The notes beneath the pieces were generated by a model. That model was not told the DNA's origin. It saw nothing but the letters and a program-made list of their open reading frames with translations, and ran no database searches. A program made the translations under genes and the position numbers. This document shows, piece by piece, positions 48,779 to 60,700 of a stretch of 64,000 nucleotides of DNA (the stretch's first letter is position 1; each line of letters opens with the position of its first letter). This stretch comes from Larus michahellis (Eukaryota > Chordata > Aves > Charadriiformes > Laridae), in contig NC_133914.1 in assembly GCF_964199755.1 (NCBI RefSeq), positions 3,861,868 through 3,925,867 on the forward strand, written 5' to 3'.

Positions 48779-51700
48779 GTGAGACCCCCCCGCCCCGCTT
48801 CCCCCCCCCCCGCTTCCCCCCCCCCCGCCCCGCTTCCCCGCACCCCCCCCTCCCGCCTTGTCCTGCACCCCCTGCTTCTTCCTTCCCGGCTTTATCCCGC
48901 TTCTCACCCCCCCTGCACCCACTTTTCTCCCTCCTTGAGTTTCCCTTTCTCCCTGCTTTACCCCTTTTTCACTCTGCTTTACTCCGTCCGCTCTCCCCCC
49001 CCGCCCTGTTTTCCTGTCCCCCCTTTCTGCTTTACTCCTCTCCCACCCCCCTTTTAGCCCCCTTTTTGCCCCTCCCGTTTCTCCCCCCCGTTACACCCAC
49101 CTTCCCCTGCACCCCTTCCCCTGTGCAGCGGTGGGATGGGGCGGGGGGGGGTGTCTGTCCCCGTCATCCAGTGGGTGGGTGGGTGGGGGCCTGTCCCCGT
49201 CACCCGGTGGGTGGTGGTGGTGGTGGTGGGGGGGGATGTCCCTGTCCCCCGTTGGGGGCGAGGGACAGAGAAGCCCAGCGGGCTCTTTCTGGCCTCGTCC
49301 CACCGCTGGCTCCGTCACAAGATCGATAGCCCCGTGGCAAGCGGCTGCTCGGCCCCTGCCGGGCGCCCTCCCGCTGTGGCCGGGGAAGGGGGGGACCAGC
49401 CCGGCCGACCCCTGCCCTGCCACGGAGCCCCGAGCATCCCGGCGGGCAGCAGGAGGGTGCCTTGCCCTGCCTGCACCCCTTGGCACCCGCGGGCGAGATC
49501 AGACTTCTAGATTTTACTAATCTGATGAGATTGACCCGGCATCAGTCCACCTTTTTGCTAGAATTAAGGGCCAAGAGCTGCGGGACGTGAAGGGGCAGCT
49601 CCGGGGCTTGGGGGCTGCACGGCAGGTGGGGGGTGCTGCCCCAGTTTGGCCTGGCGGGACGTGCCGGGCAGAGAGGCCCTTGAGACGCAGCAGCCCTCGG
49701 ACTTGCCATGACCTTGCAGACCACCCTCGTGCCCTTCGCTGGGTGGGGGGCATCACAGATGCACCCCAGGCATGGGTGCAATCGTTTGCGTTAACAGGAG
49801 GGTGGGTGAGGTGGTGGTGAGCGGTGCAGAGCAGGGTGCGTGGTGCGTGGAGGAGCATTTGTCTGTCTGTCTGTGCTGCTTCAGCTGCTCCTTCCTTTCT
49901 GAAAGCACTTCAGTGGCTGCATTTAAACCACCCGTTTCCGTCCCAGCCTGGCACAAGCTGTAGCATCGTCCCAGGCAGTGTGGGGTGCTCGGGGGGGTTC
50001 CCATCCTTGGTGAGGCTCTGAGCAGGGTACAGGACCGGGGGGCATGTGTGATGCCTTGCGAGCGAGGCCGGGAGCATGGGGTGGCCAGCTGCCCATCCAT
50101 CACACGCGAACTGCCTTCACCCCAGCATGCTCACCCGGCTTTGGCCACTGAGGATGGGAGAACAGTGGCAGCACCCTTGGCTTTTGAGGAACACAGGGTC
50201 TTCACTGGCACCCCCTGTTCCTAGCTGGGACACGAGGTAAATGCAGCATCTCTCCTGTCCTTGGTTTTTCCTTTTCCTCTTCAGAGTTGGGACCTGCTGC
50301 CGTCTGTCGGGCGCGGAGTCCCTGCCCTCCTGGAAGCTCTTGTCTCCCCAGGAGACTGCTTCCACCCGGCTTCCGTCACTTCGACCTCAGCCAGCGCCGG
50401 GATGGTTGACCGCGCAGCACCCACACCCGGCGCGGGGAGTGGTGCCGGGGTTTATGGCTTATCTCCCATCTCGCCTTTGCAGGGAGGCTGAGTCACCGGG
50501 GGTTACCCCAGGGCCGCCTCTCGCCATCCCCCGTCTCCCGGCAGCCCTTGCAGGGAGCTGCAAAGTTTGTCCCCGCTGCTTCGGAGGCAGCCGAAGGAGG
50601 CTGAATACAAGGCAGCGAAGCCTTCAGGGATATGTTTTGTTTGCAGCGAGTGGAGACTCCTCTCCAGGAGCCCTGTTGCTCCCCAGGGCCATGGGACGCC
50701 TCGGGAGGGCTTTGGTTTGTTGCCTCCTGCTCAAAGCAAAATCTTTAAGTGTAAGAGCTGCAGGTCCTGGGTTACCAGCTCCGTGTCTGGAGGTTGGATC
50801 CTGCGGTGCAATTTCAGGCTTAGAAATACCCACACGACTTCCAGTTTGGTCCTAAGTTTATCTCTGTATTTAGGACCCTCCTTCCCACCCCCCAGCATGC
50901 CAGGGAAGAGGCTGGTGGCCTCCTTGGCGATTGCAAGGGAGAGCAGAGACCTCTCCCCGGCCAAGCTTCACCCGCGCGATGGGCTCCTCGGGGCTGCTGG
51001 TGGCCGATTTAGCGAGTCGTAGCCCATCACCTGAATCCCTGCAGCTGTGTGTGGGCTTAGCTAGCGGCAAATCCCGTCTTAGCCTCTGCGGAGAGGTGAT
51101 GGTTGGCGCAGGGTAAGGTTATTGCCGTGCGCAGGGTGGCACCGAGCCCTCCCCTGCGGCTGATGCCCTTGGTTATGGTGTGGGCACTCACAATTAAACT
51201 GACAGGTCTTAGAGGGTCGCTACCACTTGCTGTGGCTCATGGAAAAAAATCTGGGGGGTTGTTTTTGTCTCTGCCGTGTCTCCTTCCCCCAGTACCTCGT
51301 GAGAGCTCCCAGCTGCTTGGGCACGGGGGTCCAAGCAGTAGCTAAATCAATACCCTGCTCATACCCAAACGCTCCCTCAGGGCTTGACGGGGGTATCCTT
51401 GTGCATTTGGGAATTCAGGAACCTCTTTGTCTCTCTAGAGCTCCCGGAGAACTGGACGGACACCCGTGAGACGCTGCTGGAGGGGATGCTCTTCAGCCTC
51501 AAGTACATGGGCATGACGCTGGTGGAGCAGCCCAAGGGAGAGGAGCTTTCCGCGGCCGCCGTCAAAAGGATTGTTGCCACCGTGAGTGTCCGTGCTGGAG
51601 CAGAGCCCTGGCTCCTGCTGGCCAAACAAGTCTGTCACCAGGGAGAGTTTCAAAAGCCGCAGGTCTGGAGGCAGTGCTCTCCGTCTGCAGGCTGGGGGGT

Positions 51701-54700
51701 GTCCGGATTGCAGGTCCGGCCCTGACAGGGGTGAGCAGGCATCTGGTTGTGCAGGTAGGAATGCATACGGCGGCACTGGGAAGCCCTTGAGACCAGCCCT
51801 GGCCTGCGGATGGGGCAGGCTGCGGAAAGCTGGTGTGACGTGTCTGAGCTCTGGCTCCCCTTGATAAGCTTGGGTGACCCTGGGTGTGGAAGAACCCTCT
51901 GACCTGGTGAAATCAGCCTTCCCCAGGGCCATCTCTCCTCTTGCAAGGCAAGGAAAGCGGTTTGAGTGCAGCCGGCACGTGACTAGGAGCTGGCGTACAA
52001 CTCTGGCTTCTCCTTCCCGGGATTGGGAGGGTTAAGAGGAGAAGGGAGCAGGAAAGCTTGCTCCGGTTCCCAGCCAATACAGCCGCCGTCCTGCTGTAAC
52101 CTCTGTTACAAGAGGGACTCATTTTCAGCCATCCTCTTGCACCAAGCCTCCCTGGAGCCCCTGCTTACCAGGCTCCAAGTAAAATTAACGCTCTTTAAGC
52201 CCTTATAAAACTGAATGAGGCAAAGACCCAATCGTACAGTTAACCGTCATAAAACTCAATGGGGTGGCGAACTGCGTCGGGTAATGACGGATCCATTCCT
52301 GGCATGTGCTGAGCAAGATGGGAGGGGAGCGCTGGCATGAAACGGGAGCCGCTGGCAGAGCCCTTCACGTCTGCTCCGATCAGCCCCGAACGGAGCCTTT
52401 AAATAAAAGCCCCAGGGCTGAGGCCAACCTCGGAGGGGCAGGACCGACCGACCGCCGCCCTGGATGTGGCTCAAGTGAGTTCCCCGGGGAGCAGGGCTGA
52501 GGATCCAGGTCTGCAGCTAGCTACCTCTGTATTTTTTATTTTTTTTTTTTTTTTTTTGGAGAGAAGCTAGGCGGTGAGCTGAACGTAACCTGAAGGCTGA
52601 AAGCACAAGACGAGTAAATAAGAGAAAGTGGCCCCTAAAAAGTCTAGTTGGTTTTTAAGCCGGTGTCCTGACCTTGGTGTGGGGGATGCTTTGCGGCTGG
52701 AGCCGGGTTTGGCAGCACAGCTCCGATCCAGCTGCCTGGGAGCCCACATCCTGCAGCAACGTCCTCCTCCCATGTTGATGCTGGTGTCCCCCTCTCTCCG
52801 GAGCTGGCCCTAAAGACAAAACTCCCCGGGGTTTCACCCGAGTTTCTGCTCAGCCAGAGCAACCGCTGCTCCATGCTGGTGGCCGGGGGGAAATCCTCAT
52901 GGAAGTGCTGGGCTGGAAATACCTCCAGGTGGGGTGGGGTGGAGCGTGTGTGTCCTTGTCCCCTTAATGCCAGCAAAAATCACTGCTTCAGGGAAGGAAA
53001 AGTTTTAACAAGTGCCTTATCGCACCTGGTAGTAAATTCAGTTTCTAGCACTAACGAGTGCTATTAATATGCTTATTAGGTAGCGTGTACCTGGAGTCTC
53101 TGCTCCACTTACGTACCTTTGGACGTATCGGTGTTAAAAGCCTGTAACTTTCCTCTCCCCCTTTTCCGTCCAAAGGCAAAAGCAAGTGGAAAGAAACTGC
53201 AGAAAGTGACTCTGAAAGTCTCGCCCAGAGGGATCGTGTTAAACGACAGTGGAACAAATGAGCTGATAGAGAACGTCTCCATATACAGGTGGGTTATGGG
53301 ATGCGCTTCGGCGGGTGCCTGCCCCGAGGGTCCCCGATGGCTCCTGCCGGGGTGTCGCAGCCCCTCGCCTGGGCGGGCTCCAGTCCCCCCCGGGCTGAGC
53401 TGACTCTCGCTGGCCACCACGTCTTGCAGAGGTGCGGGGAAGGAGGTGGTTGCTCAATTTAAGGTAAACTTACGTCTGGTGCACTCAGTGTTCAGCTGGG
53501 GGTAAGGAAAGACGTGACGAGCCTGGAGGCGTCGTGTGTGTGCAGACTGCAGCCGAGTGCTCCATGGCCACGCGTGGCTTTACCGCCTGTTCTTGGCAAT
53601 AGAAACGCCAAAGCATCCGGGGCGGTAACACGAGTTGAATACGGAGGGTGGTCAGAGCAGCTCCGAGCGGGTGAGGACGCCGGAGCCGGGGCTGCCCTCC
53701 CCTCGCTGGCCGCTCTGCGCCTCTGATGTGTTTAAATAGCTCTGACGAAGAGCCGGGCTGGGCCAGCTGCTGAGACCCAGTACTGGTGTGGGGAGGGCGA
53801 GGAGGGGTTATGCCATATCCGCTCCTTGGGCTTTGGCAAGTATTTCTTCCAAAGAGGCTGGAAGCAGGCGCTCACCTCAGCTCTGGCCCTTTCCATCTCC
53901 TCCTTCCCTTCTCCCTCTACATCCCCCACACTCTGCTTCTGTCCTTCGCCTGCTGCTCTCTCCCCCTTTGCTAAATGTGGGGTGGGGAGCGCTGGGTTGG
54001 GGCACGCTCTCTAACCAGATGACTAACCCGCTCGCTTTTCTCCAGTTCAAACTAAGCAGCCGCGTACGGCCAGGGGTGCTGAGCCCCGGGAGATAAACCC
54101 GCTGCTAAAGAGCAGAGCTGGTGGGATCACTGCCCTGGTGTAGAAGAGGCAGAGCCGTGGGGCCGGGGCTTTTAGATCCTGCCTTAAATTCTGCCCGGAT
54201 GCTTTAACAGCGGGGGATAAAGCTGTTCCTCCCGGTCATTGCTTGTGTACGAGCATCCCCTCGATTCAGTTGACTGAAGTCAGCGTATCCTGTTGATGTG
54301 GGGACCGATGCCGCTCCCCGGAGATGCTGGTGCTGTGGGGTCACGGCGAAAGCCGTCTGTGTGCATGGGGGGGTCATCTCGCCGCTCTGCGAGCATGGTG
54401 CTCCCAGGGCTTTCCTCTAACACCTCTGCTGCCTTCTCTTTGGCTCTTCTGCTCACCGGGGAGATGCCAGCTCTGAGCTCTTGCCCCGGATCAGGTGCTT
54501 GGGCAGGACGGGGTGGTCACGGCTAAAATGCAGCCACCGTCCCCAAACGTGCCGCGGCAAAGGCCTCGGTCCTAAACACGCTTCAGAGGCGGGTGAGAGT
54601 TGTCCTTTCCCTGGAAATTCATGGCCATCGTATATCGAGCTGAGCCTGCGCAGGCGACCTCCCGTGGCTTTGTCACGGTCGTTAGAAGAGTGGCCATGGC

Positions 54701-57700
54701 GCTTTGGGAACAAATGGGAGAAAGGAGTGAGCATCCAAACGCCTCTTTAATCCAGAGCATGGCTCAGCTCTGGAAAACAAAATATAGGCCATTGAGCAGA
54801 GGCACCCTCACACACAACAAACCATTAATGCGGTGTAAATAAATTTTGAATGTGGCTTTTTAAGTCCCAGCATCTGCTGGGAACTGGGACCTTCCCGTCC
54901 CCTCCCTGCAAACTCTCAGGGGCAGCGAGAGCGGGAGCTGAAGGGGCAACGTGGGGTTACGGGAAAACTTTTACTGAAGTGTCCCACTTTTTCCTTGGGT
55001 TTTCTCTTTCCTTAACACCTGTGTGATCTATCGTGTGCCCCGGGAAGGAGCTTTGCTCGCTGCTAGCGCCTGACACCTTGCACTAAACCTCCAGGGCCGC
55101 CCCGATCCATGCTGGCTGGCTTCAGACAAGACGCTGAGTCCTGCAGCTCCCGGCATGGACCGAGCCCTGGGAGGTGGCAGTGGCCGATGCTGAGGGACCC
55201 GCTGCCCTGCAGAAGGGAGCTGAGCCCTCGGCCGCAGCCTGGTTGCCCCAGGCAGGTCAGCCCGTTGCTCCTCCAGAGCCTTTTTGGGCATTCCGGAGTC
55301 AGCTCTGCCCTGCCCGGGGCTGGGAGAGACGCAGCCACCCTGGGGGTGCTCTGCTGAGGAGGCTGAGCCTCCTTCCCCATGTCCCATGTGCTCAGGGGTC
55401 TCGGAGCATCCCGTGCATCCTCTGCATCTGCTACTGCGGATCTCAGAGCCTGAATTTCAGCCTTTCTGCCGCTTTTCTTGGGCACCCCTGCCTCAATTTC
55501 TTTCCCTAGTTTAAACCTCGGGATTAAATCATAGGCTGGGAACAAGTCTTTCTCTCTCCTTGTGAGCTTATCCTCCAAGGAAGATCTTCCAGTGTCTCTC
55601 TTTGTCAGGCGTAGTCCCAGGCTGGCCCTCTGCAGAGCCTTTACCTCCTCTAACCTGTCCTTTCCCACAAGGTGAAACGTTTTCTCTTCTCTCCTGCCTC
55701 TGTGTGTGTGATGCACGTGGTTCACGCCATGGCTGCTCTGGGCTTCTCTTAGCGCTCAAGCCAGTGGCATCGACTCCTCTGCTTTGGGAAGGAGTTGGAT
55801 TGAAGCCTTTTAACGCTCCTGTGCTCCCTCTGCCTTCCCTGCTTGGCCCCGGAGCTGGAAGCCCAGGGGCAGGCGCTTGCTGCAGGTCAGAGGAGGGTTT
55901 GGTTGACCTCCCTTATGCACAGTGCCCCGGACAAGACGTTTCGTTCTGTCTTTCAGGATATCCTACTGCACGGCAGACAAGATCCACGATAAAGTGTTTG
56001 CCTACATTGCCCAGAACCAGCTCAATGAGAACCTGGAGTGCCATGCCTTCCTCTGTACCAAACGGAAAATGGTCAGTCCAGAGGAAGAAATGGGGATGTG
56101 GTTGTAGGAGGAGGAAGCAGAGAGGGGCCGTGCCAGGGAGATGACACCCTAGTTAGAGCGAGGGGGTTCCCTGCCCCTGCGGACGGCCGCGGGAGAGCAC
56201 CCACCCTCCTGCCGCCGTCACCGCAGGCCGTTTAATCCCGGCAAACGCTGCCCGGTGCCTGGCCATCGCTCTCGAGCAGGCACGACTCCGGGCTGGATTC
56301 AGCCCATTGTTTTGCAGGTAAAAGCCTTTCTGCCCCAAGGTTTGGGGCCGGGGGTGAGAGGACCTGGCCCTGCACCGGCACCTGAAAACCCCCACTGTGC
56401 TGCGTCCTGGCTGCTGGGATTCTTCCCTGCTCGGCATCCGCTTTCCCGGGCTGAGCCCGGCGTGGGGAGAGGCTTTGGCAGGCGGGGGAGGTCTCCGGGG
56501 AGGCTGGCAGCGAGATGCCCAGGGGCAGCCTCATTGATGGGAGGCATTTAGCCAGTGGTTCTGGGCTCCCCGCCCTGGCTTCCATCCATTTCTTGCCGTT
56601 TGAAGCTCCCTGTCCAATTTTTAGTGGCCTCTTTGCAGATGGGGCTGTGTTCTCCCCGCGGGAGCAGCACAAGAGACCCCGCTGCGTGCCGAGGATGGGG
56701 CTTGGAGCAGAGACCTGCGTGTAGAAAACGGTCACTGGCTCTTGCTTTCAACCCGCTCGTGGGACTTTTTTCCTGCTGATTCGGTGCATCAGGATGGGCA
56801 GGGACCAGGAGAGAAATGGGTCGCTGGGCACCAGCTGTAAATGGGGCAAGGAGAGCCCTGGGGGTCTCTCCAGTGGAGCCAGAGCTGGGGCTGAGCCCCC
56901 TCCCCGCAGCAGGAAGGGGATTTAGGGATGAGGAAGGGCAGGTCAGATCCCTCTGCCCCCCAGAATCCTTCTCCTGGATCCTGATAGCGGGATATCCTGG
57001 ATCTGCAGGGAAACAACCTCCCAAGAGCCATTCCCACCCGGTGCATCCCGGCGCGGCAATTCCCGGGTCCTTATGAGCATCCCTGTGCCCGGAGCGCGGC
57101 CACCGCAGCTCTCTTAATATTCTGCACTTCTCCCGGCTTGGTCTTTTTTTCTGGGGAGAGAATAATGGAAGCTACAAGTTGTCTCTCCTTTTCTCAGCGT
57201 GCGCTCCCATCCTTGCACGGCGAAGATAAGCCTCGCTCTGCAAATTAAAATTTAAATCTCTCCAGTGCTAAAAGAATTATCTCAGTGGTACATCAGCTCA
57301 GTGCGTCTCCCTCCAAAGAAACTTCTCCGAGGCCTTTTGTGGCAAAAACTAGACTTTTTTTTTTCTTTTTTTTTTTTTTTTTTCCTTTGTCTTTAAAACT
57401 CATGAACATCGTGCTGGTGAGGTGATGCCCCGCTCCCAGACCAGGGGCCATCCCTGCCCCAGGGCAGGGTCGTGGATGTGCGCACAGCTACCAGTCACGG
57501 GCATATAATTAGTCCATATTTTTAGTTCATGGGTAATTCTCAACGGTAGCTGGGTCTATTAAACTTGATTCAGATGTGACAGCTTAAATTGTAAACAGCT
57601 GTGAGGAGTTTCATACTTAATTACCATATTTAAGTTTTTGCCATAAAGCGTTTGCACTTCCATCAAAGATGTAAATAGCTCCGACATTCAAATGAGCTCT

Positions 57701-60700
57701 CCTGCTTTGCGAGCCTTAATTAGCAGCGGTAGGTTTGCCGGGTCCCCTCGCCCCTCCCTGGCTTTTGGGGGACGCCTGTGCTCCCTTCGCGCTCCCCCCA
57801 CGTCTCCATCCTCCCGGCTATGGGGTGGGGGGGGGATGCTGCGGGTTACGGACCTGGATCTGGGGTTTGTTTAGTTTTGCAACTTCGTAAAACAAACCCA
57901 GGCCTCAAGGATCCTGCGGCGCCCCAGCCTTGCGGAGTGTTACTCGTTATCTCCTCGCACTTAAACTGCTCGTGAGCTTTGCCTTCTCCTAATGAAGCTG
58001 GCATTTATGTCACTATTTATACATCTCCAGCAACTCGGGCTATTTAAGGCGGTGGGTTTTTTTTTTTTTAACGCTGCACGAGCTCTTGGCTTGGGAAGGT
58101 GTCCCTGCTCCTGCTGTGTCCCTGGCTGCTGCAGAGCAAACCCAGGCTGTTGGTCCAAGCCAGCGAGACCCCAGTTTAGCATCAGGGGAGACAGGGGAAG
58201 ACCCTGGCTCTCTTGTCCTACCTCTAAGATCATTCCCTGTTCCAGAGGGAGCATCCTCCCAGAGGAGGCATCCTCCCCTTCCAGAGCGAGCCAGCAGGGC
58301 GAGGGAGGTGATTCTCCCCCTCTACTCCACTCTCGTGAGACCCCACCCGGAGTCCTGCGTCCAGTTCTGGAGCCCCTACTACGAGAGAGATATGGACGTG
58401 CTGGAGCGTGTCCGGAGAAGGGCCACGAGGATGATCCGAGGGCTGGAGCACCTCTCCTGTGGGGACAGACTGAGAGAGTTGGGGTTGTTCAGTCTGGAGA
58501 AAAGAAGGCTCCGAGGAGACCTTATAGTGGCCTACCAGGATCTTAAGGGGGGCTACAGGAAAGCTGGGGAGGGACTTTTTAGGATGTCAGGTAATGGTAG
58601 GACTAGAGGGAATGGATTAAAACTAGAGCTGGGTCGATTCAGACTGGGCGTTAGGAAGAAGTTCTTCATCGTGAAGGTGGTGAGACACTGGAACAGGTTG
58701 CCCAGAGAAGCTGTGGCTGCCCCATCCCTGGAGGGGTTCAAGGCCAGGCTGGACGGGGCTCTGAGCAGCTTGGTCCAGTGGGAGGTGTCCCTGCCCATGG
58801 CCGGGGGGTTGGAACTAGATGATCTTTAAGGTCCCTTCCAACCCTAACGATTCTATGATTCTATGATCCTTGTGCCTGCCGTTGTGCGCGGTGCTGGGGG
58901 GATGGACCGTAGCTCTGCGCATCCCTCCCCAGTGCTGCTGCGGCCGACAGCGGGGTGGTCCAGGGCTCGGCCCGGGCGCTGGTTCCCTTTAAGATGTCGC
59001 TTGCTCTGGTGGGTGATGCTGAGCCCAGCCCTGGAGCCGCGTCCCCCGGGGAGCCGTGAGGATGAGCCTGGGACCGTGCAGCACTTGCGCTTGTTATTTT
59101 AGACTGTGCTTAGGTGTGGGGTGCAGGAAGAGCTGCTCTTCTCCCCCCATCCATCAGCGCGATGGCTGTGACAGCTGTGTCCCTGCCTCCCCTGTCTTCC
59201 CGTTACCCCTAAAGACGGATCTACAATGAGCTGCGTGTCCAACACGGAGCTGGTCTCTGCTTCCATCGATATTTGATTACCCCTCCCCAGCCCGGTGGGG
59301 AGCGTGCGGAGCAGGGGACTGGTTGGATCCAGGTTAATGTGAATCTGCAAAGCAAAACCTCCAAATGATTTAAATCTACACGAGGACCCTTCAATAACGT
59401 GCTGCCTCATCACTGTCATTCCAGGCACAAGCAGTCACCCTCACCGTGGCCCAGGCCTTCAAAATCGCGTTTGAGCTCTGGCAAGCAGCTAAGGAAGGTG
59501 AGTGGTTTTCCCTTCTTGCCGCTCTTCATGTGAAAGCTCAAGGGATGACCTTGGGTTTTTTCCAGCTTTCAAGTGCCTTTTCCTCTCGCCCTCCGAGTTT
59601 CCAGGCTGCCGTTAAAGTTGGTCCAACCTCTGGTGCGATTTAAGGCATCTCCCAGGTTTCTCTCAACAGCCTTGTAAATCCTGCCGAGTTCTGGCTGCGC
59701 TCCTGTCTCGCAGGCGGGGTGTGAAGGACCTGCTGCTTGTTCTGTGGTACCTCAGCTCTGCCGCTGTCGGGATTTCAGCGTTCACCTTCCACGAGATAAT
59801 AAAACACACCCAGAGCCTGGGCTGCTGTGGGCAGAGGAGACCTGGTGGCCCGTCCTAGCTGTCCCCCTGTCCCTCCTCCCTAAAAGCTTGCAGGGGAGTG
59901 TTCTGCGGGCAGTGACGGGCTCTCCTCCTTTTGCAGAGAAGGAGAAGCGGGAACGGTCCATGTTGGAAGGAGAAGGGCCAAGCAGCCCCAGCTCAGAAGC
60001 CGCTGCCCACCCCGACGCACGTAAGTCACCACCAGCGGAGCTTGGCTTGGGTTTGGGGAACAGCCCGAGGGCTGCGGGGCTCCCCCTGCCCGGGGCAGGC
60101 TCCTGGCAGGGCTTTGAGGAGCAAAGATTTTGGTCATGGCGGAGATGTTGCCCTCGGCAGAGCGCTTGGGACGCGGTGGCCGCCTGCCGAGTCCTTCCAT
60201 CTCCCCCTTAAATACCTTGTGCAGCCCCTCGTACGCAGCCCCTGCCACCCCGAATCTGTTTGGGGCAAATTGGCCATAACGTCCTTACGGGCTTAGCGTG
60301 GACCCACACCCCCCGACTTTGATTTTGGGTTTGTCTCAGACCCAATAAGACTTGCCATCCCATCGGCTGAAGGAGGTGGACATCCAGGTGCCGCTCTGCC
60401 TCCGGCTCCCCGAAGGAAGGAGAGGTGCCTGAAAATAAAACAATTAAATAGTAAAACCCCTCATAATTCAGTGCTTGGCCATGGGTCCTCTGCTGCCTCT
60501 GAAACGCAGGACGCGTAGCCAGGGAGAAGTGGGACAAAAGGCTAATCTCTCTTCCCTGCTGGCCATGGAGATAAGAAGATTTGGCATGGAGCAAAACAGC
60601 GTTAAACTGGGCTTCCTTCCAGGCTGGCACATCTCGTTTCTTCGTGTGAAGGCCCAGGACTGGAGGAATCTGTCACAAGCGGCGGCACATGGGGATAAAG

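Larger units (their letters stand above)
48240..48790 (+). promoter_or_regulatory. LDLRAP1: LDLRAP1 CpG-island promoter and 5' UTR
   Basis: GC- and CpG-rich sequence ends at the first coding exon. Going towards the ATG it contains a 20-22-bp tandem array (48457-48541), two GGCGTGG CACCC-type boxes (48554-48574), a full CRE (48580-48587), an octamer (48591-48598) and a GC box (about 48602-48614). There is no TATA box at the expected distance. The start of transcription is probably between 48615 and 48680, but I cannot fix it. Confidence 0.75.
48779..51438 (+). other. LDLRAP1: LDLRAP1 intron 1
   Basis: The first 330 bases are a C-rich pyrimidine tract (48781-49108), then come G-rich repeats (49128-49245). 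The rest is GC-rich with no recognised transposon. The long frames here (for example 48646-49329 and 50241-50855) are chance products of base composition. Confidence 0.9.
56072..59424 (+). other. LDLRAP1: LDLRAP1 intron 4
   Basis: A 3353-base intron holding T-rich simple sequence (57355-57383), an AT-rich possible enhancer (about 57470-57730) and a CR1 insertion (58289-58865). Confidence 0.9.

Noticed and set aside
48282..49329. Long plus-strand frames across the LDLRAP1 promoter and intron 1
   Set aside because: They are produced by the tandem array and the C-rich tract. The conserved ARH N-terminus starts at 48694 in the frame that joins exon 2.
50241..50855. 204-codon frame in LDLRAP1 intron 1
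   Set aside because: GC-rich chance frame; no motif, and it lies between well-supported exons of another gene.
55063..55725. 220-codon antisense frame in LDLRAP1 intron 3
   Set aside because: It is wholly intronic and antisense, with overlapping frames on the other strand and no domain.
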